From Sporomusa sphaeroides DSM 2875 (lineage in GTDB: Bacteria > Bacillota > Negativicutes > Sporomusales > Sporomusaceae): 64,000 nucleotides of DNA. Location: contig NZ_CP146991.1 of the NCBI RefSeq assembly GCF_001941975.2, forward strand, positions 2,342,524-2,406,523, in the 5' to 3' direction. Positions 26,940 to 34,072 of the stretch are shown here, piece by piece. The position numbers and the translations under genes were made by a program. The notes beneath the pieces are model-generated. The model was not told the DNA's origin. It searched no databases and saw only the letters and a list, made by a program, of their open reading frames with translations. How positions within the stretch are numbered: the first letter of the stretch is position 1; each line of letters begins with the position of its first letter.

Positions 26940-28225
26940 TTAAGCACCTCGCCGTTTTGCATAATTATACTACCGTTCACTATAGTAATTAGCGCTTTGC
27001 CCTTAAAATTCCTGCCTTCAAATGGAGAATGTTTGCCTCTTGTATAAAAATTTATGCAATTAACATCCCATTTATATTCAGTATCGATAATCGTTATATC
27101 TGCCGGAGCGCCGACTTTCAGCACACCGCTTTCCAGTCCGAGGATTTTTGCCGGAGCATATGACATTTTATCAATCACTTCCATCAGTGTCAGCTTTTTG
27201 GTGTGATAAAGTCCTGTCAGCACAACACCAAGCGCTGTTTCCAGTCCGGCAAAGCCACTGGGCGCATAACGGAACTCAACATCTTTTTCCTCAAAAGCAT
27301 GGGGAGCATGATCGGTAGCAATGGCATCCAGGGTTCCGTCCTTCAGTCCGGCAATCAGCGCTTCCCTATGGTCGGCCGACCGGAGCGGCGGGTTTACTTT
27401 GAAAGCGGTGTTAAAACTCTTCAGTTCTTCATCAGTCAGGGTCAGGTGATGTGGTGTTGTTTCTGCCGTCACTTTTACGCCCCGCCGTTTAGCCTGCCGG
27501 ATAATCTCAACCGCCCCCTTACTGCTTACATGGGCAATATGAATGGGCGAATTTGCATATTCTGCCAGCATAATATCTCTGGCAACCGCAATGTCTTCAG
27601 CGACGGCCGGCCGTCCTTTTATTCCCAGCATGGCCGATACGGCACCTTCATGCATATAGCCTTCGCCGGCAAGTTCTTCGTCCTCCGAGTGGGTAATGAC
27701 CGGACGTTGAAACATACCGGTATACTCAAGACCGGTTTTTAACAGCCGGGTACTGTCCAAATGACCGCCGTCATCAGAGATGGCTACCGCCCCGGCTGCA
27801 ATCATATCACCAATTTCGGCAAGCTCTTTGCCTTCCAGGCCCTTACTTAAGGCACCAATTATTTTAAGGTTCACTACACCTTCTGTTTGGCCGCGCTGAA
27901 TTAACCCGGAAACCAGAATCGAATTATCAACAACCGGCTTGGTATTAGGCATGCAGGCGACGGTAGTGAAGCCACCGGCCGCGGCTGCCCGTGTACCTGA
28001 AGCAATATCTTCTTTTGCCTCCAGGCCTGGTTCCCGCAAGTGCACATGCATATCAATAAGACCAGGAGCCACAACTAAGCCGGCGGCTTCAATAACTTGC
28101 CCGCCATCGGCTGTGAGGTTTTGCCCGATTGCCACGATCTTACCCTGTTCAATCACAATATCGCCTGTCATGTCCATCTGTTCAGCCGGATTTATAATGC
28201 GTCCACCTTTAATTAGCAGCTTCAA
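26936..28225 (-). CDS. pyrC: Dihydroorotase
   Basis: Cyclises carbamoyl aspartate to dihydroorotate. The 429-residue amidohydrolase has the metal motif [10 protein letters not shown], further His ligands in THSED and HIAHVSS, and the catalytic aspartate in IATDHAPH. This is the class I (PyrC of Bacillus) form. Start is a TTG at 28225 behind GGGAGGG, lying within the last codons of pyrB (17-bp overlap), so coupled translation is likely. Confidence 0.96.
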   Translation of the reverse strand: MKLLIKGGRIINPAEQMDMTGDIVIEQGKIVAIGQNLTADGGQVIEAAGLVVAPGLIDMHVHLREPGLEAKEDIASGTRAAAAGGFTTVACMPNTKPVVDNSILVSGLIQRGQTEGVVNLKIIGALSKGLEGKELAEIGDMIAAGAVAISDDGGHLDSTRLLKTGLEYTGMFQRPVITHSEDEELAGEGYMHEGAVSAMLGIKGRPAVAEDIAVARDIMLAEYANSPIHIAHVSSKGAVEIIRQAKRRGVKVTAETTPHHLTLTDEELKSFNTAFKVNPPLRSADHREALIAGLKDGTLDAIATDHAPHAFEEKDVEFRYAPSGFAGLETALGVVLTGLYHTKKLTLMEVIDKMSYAPAKILGLESGVLKVGAPADITIIDTEYKWDVNCINFYTRGKHSPFEGRNFKGKALITIVNGSIIMQNGEVLK

Positions 28226-29165
28226 TGTGAGTCCCTCCCATCAATACCAAGAATAACAACGCCATTCTAACTGCCAGTCCGTTCTTTACCTGCTCTTGTA
28301 TCGCCGACTGCTCCCCGTAGGCTACATCAGGCGCAATTTCCAGGCCGCGATTCATCGGACCCGGATGCATCAATAGCGCATCCTGCTTGGCGAGTGCCAG
28401 CCGTTTCGCGTTAACACCAAATATGCGGGCATATTCGCGTGCCGACGGGAACAATCCCTTTTGCTGCCGTTCACGCTGAATCCGGAGTACATTCACGACA
28501 TCTGCCTGATCCAGCGCATCTTCAACCCGGTAGTGTACCGTGACACCCACCTGTTCCAGGCCGCGCGGCAACAGGGTTTGTGGTCCGGCTACATGAACCT
28601 CGGCTCCCATTTTCAGAAGACCCCAGATATTAGAACGGGCTACCCGGCTGTGAAGAATATCGCCGACAATAGCCACTTTAAGGCCGGCAATATTGCCTTT
28701 ATATTGCTTTATGGTAAACATATCCAAGAGACCCTGGGTCGGATGCTCATGCGCGCCATCACCGGCATTGATGATTACCGGTTTAGCGATATTGGCAGCA
28801 AATTGCGCCGAGCCTTCGGCTTCATGGCGCATGACGATAATATCTACTCCCATGGCTTCGACGGTTAGCAGAGTGTCACGCAAGCTTTCCCCTTTGGCAA
28901 CACTGCTTGTGCTTGTCGATATGTTAACAACATCTGCTCCAAGATACTTGCCTGCCAGCTCGAAAGAAGTACGGGTCCGGGTACTGTTCTCAAAAAATAA
29001 ATTAATGATGGACTTGCCGCGCAGTGTGGGCGCTTTCTTGATATCACGATCGATGATGTTTTTCATTTCTTTTGCAGTATCGAGAATCAGGTTCATTTCG
29101 GCTGCGGACATGGTTTCAAGACCAAGAATATCCTTGTTTCTCAGTGATATATGGGATTTAATCAT
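28209..29165 (-). CDS. pyrB: Aspartate carbamoyltransferase catalytic subunit
   Basis: Condenses carbamoyl phosphate with aspartate, the committed step. The 318-residue protein has the carbamoyl-phosphate loop [13 protein letters not shown], the second-subunit [11 protein letters not shown] loop, the HPTQGLLD motif and HPGPMNRG. Start at ATG 29165 behind GGGAGAG. An open frame continues 71 codons upstream but covers the PyrR attenuator and is not coding. No pyrI regulatory gene is present, as usual in Bacillota. First gene of the operon. Confidence 0.96.
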   Translation of the reverse strand: MIKSHISLRNKDILGLETMSAAEMNLILDTAKEMKNIIDRDIKKAPTLRGKSIINLFFENSTRTRTSFELAGKYLGADVVNISTSTSSVAKGESLRDTLLTVEAMGVDIIVMRHEAEGSAQFAANIAKPVIINAGDGAHEHPTQGLLDMFTIKQYKGNIAGLKVAIVGDILHSRVARSNIWGLLKMGAEVHVAGPQTLLPRGLEQVGVTVHYRVEDALDQADVVNVLRIQRERQQKGLFPSAREYARIFGVNAKRLALAKQDALLMHPGPMNRGLEIAPDVAYGEQSAIQEQVKNGLAVRMALLFLVLMGGTHIEAAN

Positions 29166-29187
29166 TACACACTCTCCCTTCGAATGT

Positions 29188-29297
29188 AAAAAAACTCCCT
29201 GCCCCAAGGAGCAAGGAGTTATAACTAACCACGCCGGATAAAGCCTTGGCGTTTTGGCAACAACATCCTTGCAGACCTCACGGGGCCAATTTAAAGG
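29188..29297 (-). promoter_or_regulatory. PyrR-type attenuator 2 (proximal to pyrB)
   Basis: Minus-strand leader with a PyrR binding-loop sequence GGCCCCGTGAGGTCTGCAAGG inside CCTTTAAATTGG...AAGG (29267-29297), followed by a 13-bp terminator stem (29193-29220; AACTCC...GGAGTT arms) and a T-run at 29192-29188. It fits the rule that UMP-bound PyrR stabilises the binding loop and lets the terminator form, cutting pyr expression. Confidence 0.85.
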
Positions 29298-29324
29298 ATA
29301 GTATTTGTTATTATTAGGCATAAT

Positions 29325-29412
29325 AAAAGCCTTCTTGGCACGAAAAGCGCGCAAGAAGACAAAATTCCCTACTACCATCCCCTTGCCAGCCTCACAGGAC
29401 CAACTTAAAGGC
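29325..29412 (-). promoter_or_regulatory. PyrR-type attenuator 1 (distal), duplicated unit
   Basis: A second binding loop, GTCCTGTGAGGCTGGCAAGG in CCTTTAAGTTGG (29381-29412), matches the proximal one at most positions and fits the PyrR consensus CCnGnGAGG better. It is followed by a hairpin (29331-29358, CTTCTTGCGC with GTGC-C-AAGAAG) and GCTTTTATT, which looks like its own terminator. Two units in tandem would give two chances to stop. Confidence 0.7.
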
Positions 29413-29430
29413 CATATGCTTATTGTATAA

Positions 29431-29460
29431 ATAATAACAGAGTTCGCCGAGGCTTGTCAA
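29431..29460 (-). promoter_or_regulatory. pyr operon promoter
   Basis: Minus strand TTGACA (29460-29455), 18-base spacer, TATTAT (29436-29431). Transcription would begin just before the first PyrR binding loop. Confidence 0.85.
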
Positions 29461-29469
29461 TAGATAACT

Positions 29470-29504
29470 AAAAAAGCCTTTGAGATAGTCTCAAAGGCTT
29501 TTTT
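29470..29504 (-). terminator. Terminator after the tRNA-Leu cluster
   Basis: A 16-bp perfect stem of AAAAAAGCCTTTGAGA and its complement with a 3-base loop; T6 on the minus strand. It ends the tRNA transcript 6 bp after the tRNA-Leu(GAG) CCA. Confidence 0.9.
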
Positions 29505-29510
29505 GCTTTT

Positions 29511-29596
29511 TGGTGCGGTTGGTGAGACTTGAACTCACACGCCTTGTGAGCGCCACCCCCTCAAGATGGTGCGTCTGCCGATTCCGCCACAACCGC
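29511..29596 (-). tRNA. tRNA-Leu (anticodon GAG)
   Basis: Class II tRNA with acceptor GCGGTTG/CAACCGC, anticodon stem CCATC/GGTGG around loop TTGAGGG, long variable arm, T loop TTCAAGT, encoded CCA. Confidence 0.93.
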
Positions 29597-29615
29597 GTTG
29601 TTTATTGTAGATAGA

Positions 29616-29702
29616 GGATGTTCTTCGCTCCACTCAGAACTAAGCGACTCACACAGGTTCTTACTTCGCCTGATGGCTTGCAACAACCTGGTTCGCTGCT
29701 TA
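29616..29702 (+). repeat. tRNA-spacer repeat R2, full copy 1
   Basis: Hairpin 1 GTTC-...-GAAC (29620-29640), then TAAGCGACTCACA, hairpin 2 CAGGTT...AACCTG, and a closing TTCGCTGCTTA that can pair with TAAGC. It fills the gap between two tRNA-Leu genes. Confidence 0.8.
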
Positions 29703-29788
29703 TGGTGCGGTCGAGTGGATTTGAACCACCACGAGGTTGCCCCCACTAGCTCCTGAGGCTAGCGCGTCTGCCGTTCCGCCACGACCGC
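29703..29788 (-). tRNA. tRNA-Leu (anticodon CAG), copy 1
   Basis: Acceptor GCGGTCG/CGACCGC, anticodon stem CTAGC/GCTAG with loop CTCAGGA, long variable arm, encoded CCA. Identical to the gene at 29911. Confidence 0.97.
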
Positions 29789-29853
29789 ATGTTATGTTAT
29801 CCAACAACTGAAATTATACGATAAATGCTTCGGTTCGTCAAGAAATTTTTAAA

Positions 29854-29906
29854 GGATGTTCCGCGCTACCGCTTGGAACTAAGCGACTCACACAGGTTCT
29901 TGCTTA
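29854..29906 (+). repeat. tRNA-spacer repeat R2, short copy
   Basis: Hairpin 1 is GTTCC...GGAAC, a paired change relative to GTTCT...AGAAC. The second hairpin is deleted, leaving CAGGTTCT joined to TGCTTA, the same deletion type as at 14796. Confidence 0.75.
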
Positions 29907-29910
29907 TAGA

Positions 29911-29996
29911 TGGTGCGGTCGAGTGGATTTGAACCACCACGAGGTTGCCCCCACTAGCTCCTGAGGCTAGCGCGTCTGCCGTTCCGCCACGACCGC
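29911..29996 (-). tRNA. tRNA-Leu (anticodon CAG), copy 2
   Basis: Base-for-base identical to tRNA-Leu at 29703; tandem duplication with an R2 element in each spacer. Confidence 0.97.
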
Positions 29997-30014
29997 ATGT
30001 TGTGATATATATAT

Positions 30015-30102
30015 AGGATGTTCTTCGCTCCGCTCAGAACTAAGCGATTCACTCATATTCTCTCTTCGCTTTGCAGCTCGCGACAATATGGTTCTCTGCT
30101 TA
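30015..30102 (+). repeat. tRNA-spacer repeat R2, full copy 2
   Basis: Hairpin 1 GTTC...GAAC, then TAAGCGATTCACT, hairpin 2 CATATT...AATATG and closing GCTTA. The second hairpin stem has several base pairs changed on both sides compared with CAGGTT...AACCTG in full copy 1. Confidence 0.8.
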
Positions 30103-30185
30103 TCACTGTTTAACGCAACATAATATATATTATCACAACAATAAATCATCGTCAAGCTTTTCCGTCAAGAATTTTATGTCGAGCA

Positions 30186-31820
30186 TTATTTAGTAATCGT
30201 AAAACCCCATTGCCAGGCATTCCACATATTGCCTGAGGGGGTTGGATTAGGCTGATAGTTAGCTACCGACGTCTTTACCGCATCAATATTTCCCCGGAAG
30301 AACAGCGGAACAACCGGACAATCTTGACGAATAAAATCCTGGATAAGAAAATAGATATCTTTTCTGGCCGCAATATCGACCGTTCTGACGCCAAGTTCAG
30401 TAAGCCTATCCACTTCAGGATTACGCCAGCCGGGATAATTTTGCCCTGTATACGCGTTAGCGGCACCGGGGATCTTACGGGAATGCCAAAGGTTGGTATT
30501 GTCTGGATCAATACCGGACATCCAGGCATATAAGGCTGTTTCAAACCGCCTGTTTTTCAAAACCTCACTGAAAAACACCTGTCCTTCAACAGGCCGTACT
30601 TCTACTAAAACACCAATTTCCTTTAGTTGTTCAGCAATCTTTTGGGCAGTCTGCTCCCGTTGCCGATTGCCGGTAGGAGTGGTCAGCGAAAAAGCCAGCT
30701 TCTTATTTTCTTTGGTCATAATTCCGTCAGAGCCGGGCTGCCAGCCTGCCTGTGCCAGTAAATTGCGCGCTGTATTAATATCTTTGCCGGTTGGCTGCTG
30801 CATAGGATTGTAGGCCCAGGACAGCGGCGACTGGTCAGCATAGGCAGGGCTGGCAACACCTTTGAGCACATTGGTGATAATGGCTTGCGGATCAATGGCA
30901 AGAGCAATGGCTTTGCGCACCCTCACGTCCTGGAACAAAACATTATCAAGATTAAAATCCATGTGCTCCCAAACCATAGTGGGCGCAATGACTGTCCGTA
31001 TTCCGTCTAGCGCCTTTACTTGCTCCAGATATGAAAAGCCAATATTACTGGCAATATCCAATTCTCCAGTTTTCAGTTGGGTAAGCAGCAAATTTGCGTC
31101 AGGAATAACTTTATAAACAATACTGTCTAGCACCGGTTTACCACGGTAATAACTGGTGTTAGCCTCCAAAACAACAGCTTCTGCTATCTGCCAATCCTTA
31201 AACTTAAAGGGACCGGTACCGATGGGAGCCCGGTTAAAGGCTGCTTTATTAATATCACCTGCGTTTTCCAGCCTGTGTTTTGGCAATATGGTGGTAAATA
31301 GCGTCAAATAAGGCGCATAAAACTCTTTGAATTTGATAACAACCGTGTATTTGTCCGGAGTCTCAATATCACTGATCTTATCATAGCCATCCCGCCATAC
31401 AATATTTACTTTGCGGTTCATGATAAGCTGCCAGGTAAACTTAACATCTTCGGCAGTAAATTCCATGCCGTCATGCCACTTAACCCCCTGGCGCAAGCGA
31501 TAAGTTATTCTCAGCCCGTCAGGAGTAACCCCGCCGTTAGCCATTGTGGGCACATCCACAGCCAGGTCCGGCAGCCATTCGCCCTTATCTCCGGTAATTA
31601 CCAAACCACTAAAGAGCAGTCTGCCTACTTCAGCGGTAGATAAAAAATCAGAAAGAAGTGGATTTAACGTGTTCGGTTCCTGTAAACTGCCATACTTTAA
31701 CTGTCCACCCTGCTGAACAGCTATCTTTTTGTTCTCAGACGGCAGGGGCTGTTTGTCGGAACCGCACCCCGCAGCAACTACCGTCAATAAGGTTAAAAGT
31801 AAAATCATTAACTTACGCAT
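30186..31820 (-). CDS. Peptide/nickel ABC transporter substrate-binding lipoprotein (OppA/DppE family)
   Basis: An extracytoplasmic solute-binding protein of family 5, binding oligopeptides or similar ligands. The 544-residue precursor has a lipoprotein signal (LLTVVAAGC, Cys19). Family features are SLQEPNTLNPLL near the mature start, LRQGVKWHDGMEFTAEDVKFTWQ and the RFETALYAWMSGIDPDN region. The start chosen is the ATG at 31820, giving a standard signal peptide; an ATG 21 bp earlier is possible. No permease or ATPase genes are adjacent, so this orphan binding protein must use a transporter encoded elsewhere or act as a receptor. Confidence 0.88.
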   Translation of the reverse strand: MRKLMILLLTLLTVVAAGCGSDKQPLPSENKKIAVQQGGQLKYGSLQEPNTLNPLLSDFLSTAEVGRLLFSGLVITGDKGEWLPDLAVDVPTMANGGVTPDGLRITYRLRQGVKWHDGMEFTAEDVKFTWQLIMNRKVNIVWRDGYDKISDIETPDKYTVVIKFKEFYAPYLTLFTTILPKHRLENAGDINKAAFNRAPIGTGPFKFKDWQIAEAVVLEANTSYYRGKPVLDSIVYKVIPDANLLLTQLKTGELDIASNIGFSYLEQVKALDGIRTVIAPTMVWEHMDFNLDNVLFQDVRVRKAIALAIDPQAIITNVLKGVASPAYADQSPLSWAYNPMQQPTGKDINTARNLLAQAGWQPGSDGIMTKENKKLAFSLTTPTGNRQREQTAQKIAEQLKEIGVLVEVRPVEGQVFFSEVLKNRRFETALYAWMSGIDPDNTNLWHSRKIPGAANAYTGQNYPGWRNPEVDRLTELGVRTVDIAARKDIYFLIQDFIRQDCPVVPLFFRGNIDAVKTSVANYQPNPTPSGNMWNAWQWGFTITK

Positions 31821-31978
31821 TTGTAGTACATTTCCCCTCATTACCTGCTAATACATCTAGATTTTGCTTCATAGGGACTCTCAGTTTTCACAAACGGGAG
31901 CTAAGACTGTTTATAACCCCCTGGATAAGGGCGACTAACCTTCTGATGGGGTAAACCCCACCTGAAGCTAAGTCTGCT

Positions 31979-32557
31979 TTATCGGCCATACAATTCCTGA
32001 TAGCGTTTTTTGTTATGCATTACTTTTTCGACATACTCTCTGGTTTCCTTGAAAGGGATCTGCTTTATATCAGCAAAATCTTCCGACCAGCCGTACCTCT
32101 GCATCCATTGCTTCACATTGCCTCGTCCGCCGTTATAGGCTGCGAGATACAATACTTCATTGTCGTGAAATTCTTTTTTTAATGAAGCTAAATACCAAGT
32201 ACCAAACCGGATATTAATATCCGGATCAGTAAGATCGGCTATCATAAATTTTTCATGATTAAGCTGTTCGGCAATCCAGCGGCCAGTATCAGGCATAATC
32301 TGCATCAGTCCCAAAGCGCCTTTCGGCGAGCGGGCTTCAGTAATAAACTTACTTTCTGTTTTGATAACACCAGCCACTAAAAACGGATCAATATCCTGTT
32401 CTAAGGCATACGTATATATGGCTTCCTGGTATAAAAACGGATACATAAATTTTTTTTGAAACCAGTCGCCGGTGTATGCCGTATATATCCCGGCGACAGT
32501 TAACAAAAGACCGATGAGCAGGACTTTAAACCAAGTCCGGATACGCAATAAAATCAC
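31979..32557 (-). CDS. Soluble lytic transglycosylase family protein (SLT domain)
   Basis: Cleaves the glycan strand of peptidoglycan, forming 1,6-anhydro ends. The 192-residue protein has an N-terminal membrane anchor/signal helix (about 11-26) and an SLT domain with the catalytic glutamate in VIKTESKF, followed by GALGLMQIMPDTG, AAYNGG and RYGWSEDF. Length matches the short Bacillota form found next to coaE-mutM-polA. The GTG at 32557 is the furthest start; a TTG at 32548 has better spacing from GGAG. It is probably the last gene of the polA operon, 55 bp after coaE. Confidence 0.88.
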   Translation of the reverse strand: MILLRIRTWFKVLLIGLLLTVAGIYTAYTGDWFQKKFMYPFLYQEAIYTYALEQDIDPFLVAGVIKTESKFITEARSPKGALGLMQIMPDTGRWIAEQLNHEKFMIADLTDPDINIRFGTWYLASLKKEFHDNEVLYLAAYNGGRGNVKQWMQRYGWSEDFADIKQIPFKETREYVEKVMHNKKRYQELYGR

Positions 32558-32612
32558 TCCGCACTAAAAATCGCTGTATTAAAGATATGTTTGGTTGGTA
32601 AGAAAAATACCG

Positions 32613-33218
32613 TCAGCTTTGTTGCAAAAGCCTTATCCTCTGCCAGGCTGTAAGCACCTGTGCTTTGGTATTTTCAAGAGTGCCGTTATTGTCAATAATA
32701 ACGTCCGCATAATTCAATTTTTCATGCAAAGTCATTTGTGCCTGGATTCTTGCCACGGCATCTTCATAACTAATATTGTCACGCAATCTTAGCCGGGTAA
32801 GCTGAGTTTGTTCATTAACAAAGACCACCCATACACTATCTGTTTTGTGATGCCAAGCCACTTCGATTAATAGGGGCGCATCAAGCACAGCTACCGTACA
32901 GCCATTCTGTTCCGCCCTAATAATGGCAGCCATTGTTTCGGCCTCAATACGCGGATGGGTGATTTGTTCTAAATCAAACCGTGCCTGACTGTCAGCAAAA
33001 ATAATTTGTCCTAAACGTTTGCGGTTGATTTCCCCGCCAGGCTCAATAATACCGTCGCCAAACCGCTTAATAATTTCCTGCCAGGCCGGCTTTCCGGGAA
33101 GAGTAACTTCCCGCGAAAGTTGGTCGGCATCAATAATAGCTGCCCCCAGCTTGCCGAGCATTTTGCTTACCGTACTTTTGCCGCTGGCAATGCCGCCGGT
33201 TAATCCAATGACATACAT
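32613..33218 (-). CDS. coaE: Dephospho-CoA kinase
   Basis: Phosphorylates the 3'-OH of the ribose of dephospho-CoA, the last step of CoA synthesis. The 201-residue P-loop kinase starts MYVIGLTGGIASGKSTV (Walker A) and contains DADQLSREV and the LID-region arginines RLRLRDN. Start at ATG 33218 behind GGAGGAAG. It lies 14 bp after mutM. Confidence 0.95.
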   Translation of the reverse strand: MYVIGLTGGIASGKSTVSKMLGKLGAAIIDADQLSREVTLPGKPAWQEIIKRFGDGIIEPGGEINRKRLGQIIFADSQARFDLEQITHPRIEAETMAAIIRAEQNGCTVAVLDAPLLIEVAWHHKTDSVWVVFVNEQTQLTRLRLRDNISYEDAVARIQAQMTLHEKLNYADVIIDNNGTLENTKAQVLTAWQRIRLLQQS

Positions 33219-33232
33219 AAGGCTTCCTCCGG

Positions 33233-34057
33233 TTACTTTTGGCAATTAGGACAATAATGAGTGCCACGCCCTCCTACTTCTTTGCGGGCAATAATAGCGC
33301 CGCAGCGATGGCAGGGTTGATTGGCACGACCATATACATGGAGGTGGTGCTGGTGGCTGCCGCTTTGGCCTGCACCATCACGATAGTCGCGAAAAGTGGT
33401 GCCGCCATGGGAAATCCCGTCAGCGATAACCTGATTTATTGCCTGGTAAAGATATTTTGCTTCAGTTTCATTAATACTGCTGGCTATCCGGTCAGGATCA
33501 ATACCGGCAATGGCTAACGCTTCATCGACATAGATATTTCCCAGACCGCCAACCAGCTTCTGGTTTAATAACACCGGTTTAATTTTAGCCTGGCGTTTTT
33601 CCAGCATACCGGCAAAATACTCCAGCGTAAACTCTTCAGACAGCGGTTCCGGCCCCATAGAGGCCAGACCGGCAATACGCCATAATTCAGCCTGAGGCAT
33701 CAGATACAAAGTTCCCAAAGTACGCGTATCGGCATATAACAATGCATCGCCATTATCAAGGAAAAACAGGATATGCGTAAATTTATCATATTCTCTTCCC
33801 TGGGTTGCATAATACAAACGTCCGGTCATTCGTAAATGAATAACAAGAACCAAGCTGTTGTCAAGGTAAAACAGCAGATATTTACCCCGCCGTACCAGCT
33901 TTTCAACTGTCCGGTCAGTGAGTACCGCCTGAAATTCTGGTGCTGTCGGCCACTTAATCAGGCGCGATAATTTTATATCAACACGGGTAATTTTCCGCCC
34001 TTCAATCTTATCAGTAAGCGTCCGGCGAATTGTTTCGACTTCTGGCATTTCCGGCAT
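33233..34057 (-). CDS. mutM: Formamidopyrimidine-DNA glycosylase
   Basis: Base-excision repair enzyme removing 8-oxoguanine and formamidopyrimidines, with AP lyase activity. After removal of Met1 the N-terminal Pro2-Glu3 (PEMPEVETIRR) is the catalytic nucleophile/acid. The lysine in RRGKYLLF, the H2TH region and the C-terminal zinc finger CHRCG...YCPNC (last 30 residues) are present. The ATG at 34057, not the one three codons earlier, gives the obligatory Pro2. 274 residues; 15 bp after polA. Confidence 0.96.
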   Translation of the reverse strand: MPEMPEVETIRRTLTDKIEGRKITRVDIKLSRLIKWPTAPEFQAVLTDRTVEKLVRRGKYLLFYLDNSLVLVIHLRMTGRLYYATQGREYDKFTHILFFLDNGDALLYADTRTLGTLYLMPQAELWRIAGLASMGPEPLSEEFTLEYFAGMLEKRQAKIKPVLLNQKLVGGLGNIYVDEALAIAGIDPDRIASSINETEAKYLYQAINQVIADGISHGGTTFRDYRDGAGQSGSHQHHLHVYGRANQPCHRCGAIIARKEVGGRGTHYCPNCQK

Positions 34058-34072
34058 GGTACACACTCCCTT

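Noticed and set aside
29166-29378. N-terminal extension of pyrB by 71 codons
   Set aside because: It covers both PyrR attenuator hairpins, while ATG 29165 has a good ribosome site and the standard protein start.
29561-29746. Minus-strand frames reading SSEWSEEHP-like peptides at 29561 and 29967
   Set aside because: They read through tRNA-Leu genes and repeat R2 and have no ribosome site.
30186-31820. Complete oligopeptide ABC operon
   Set aside because: Only the binding protein is present; adjacent genes are tRNAs and a lytic transglycosylase.
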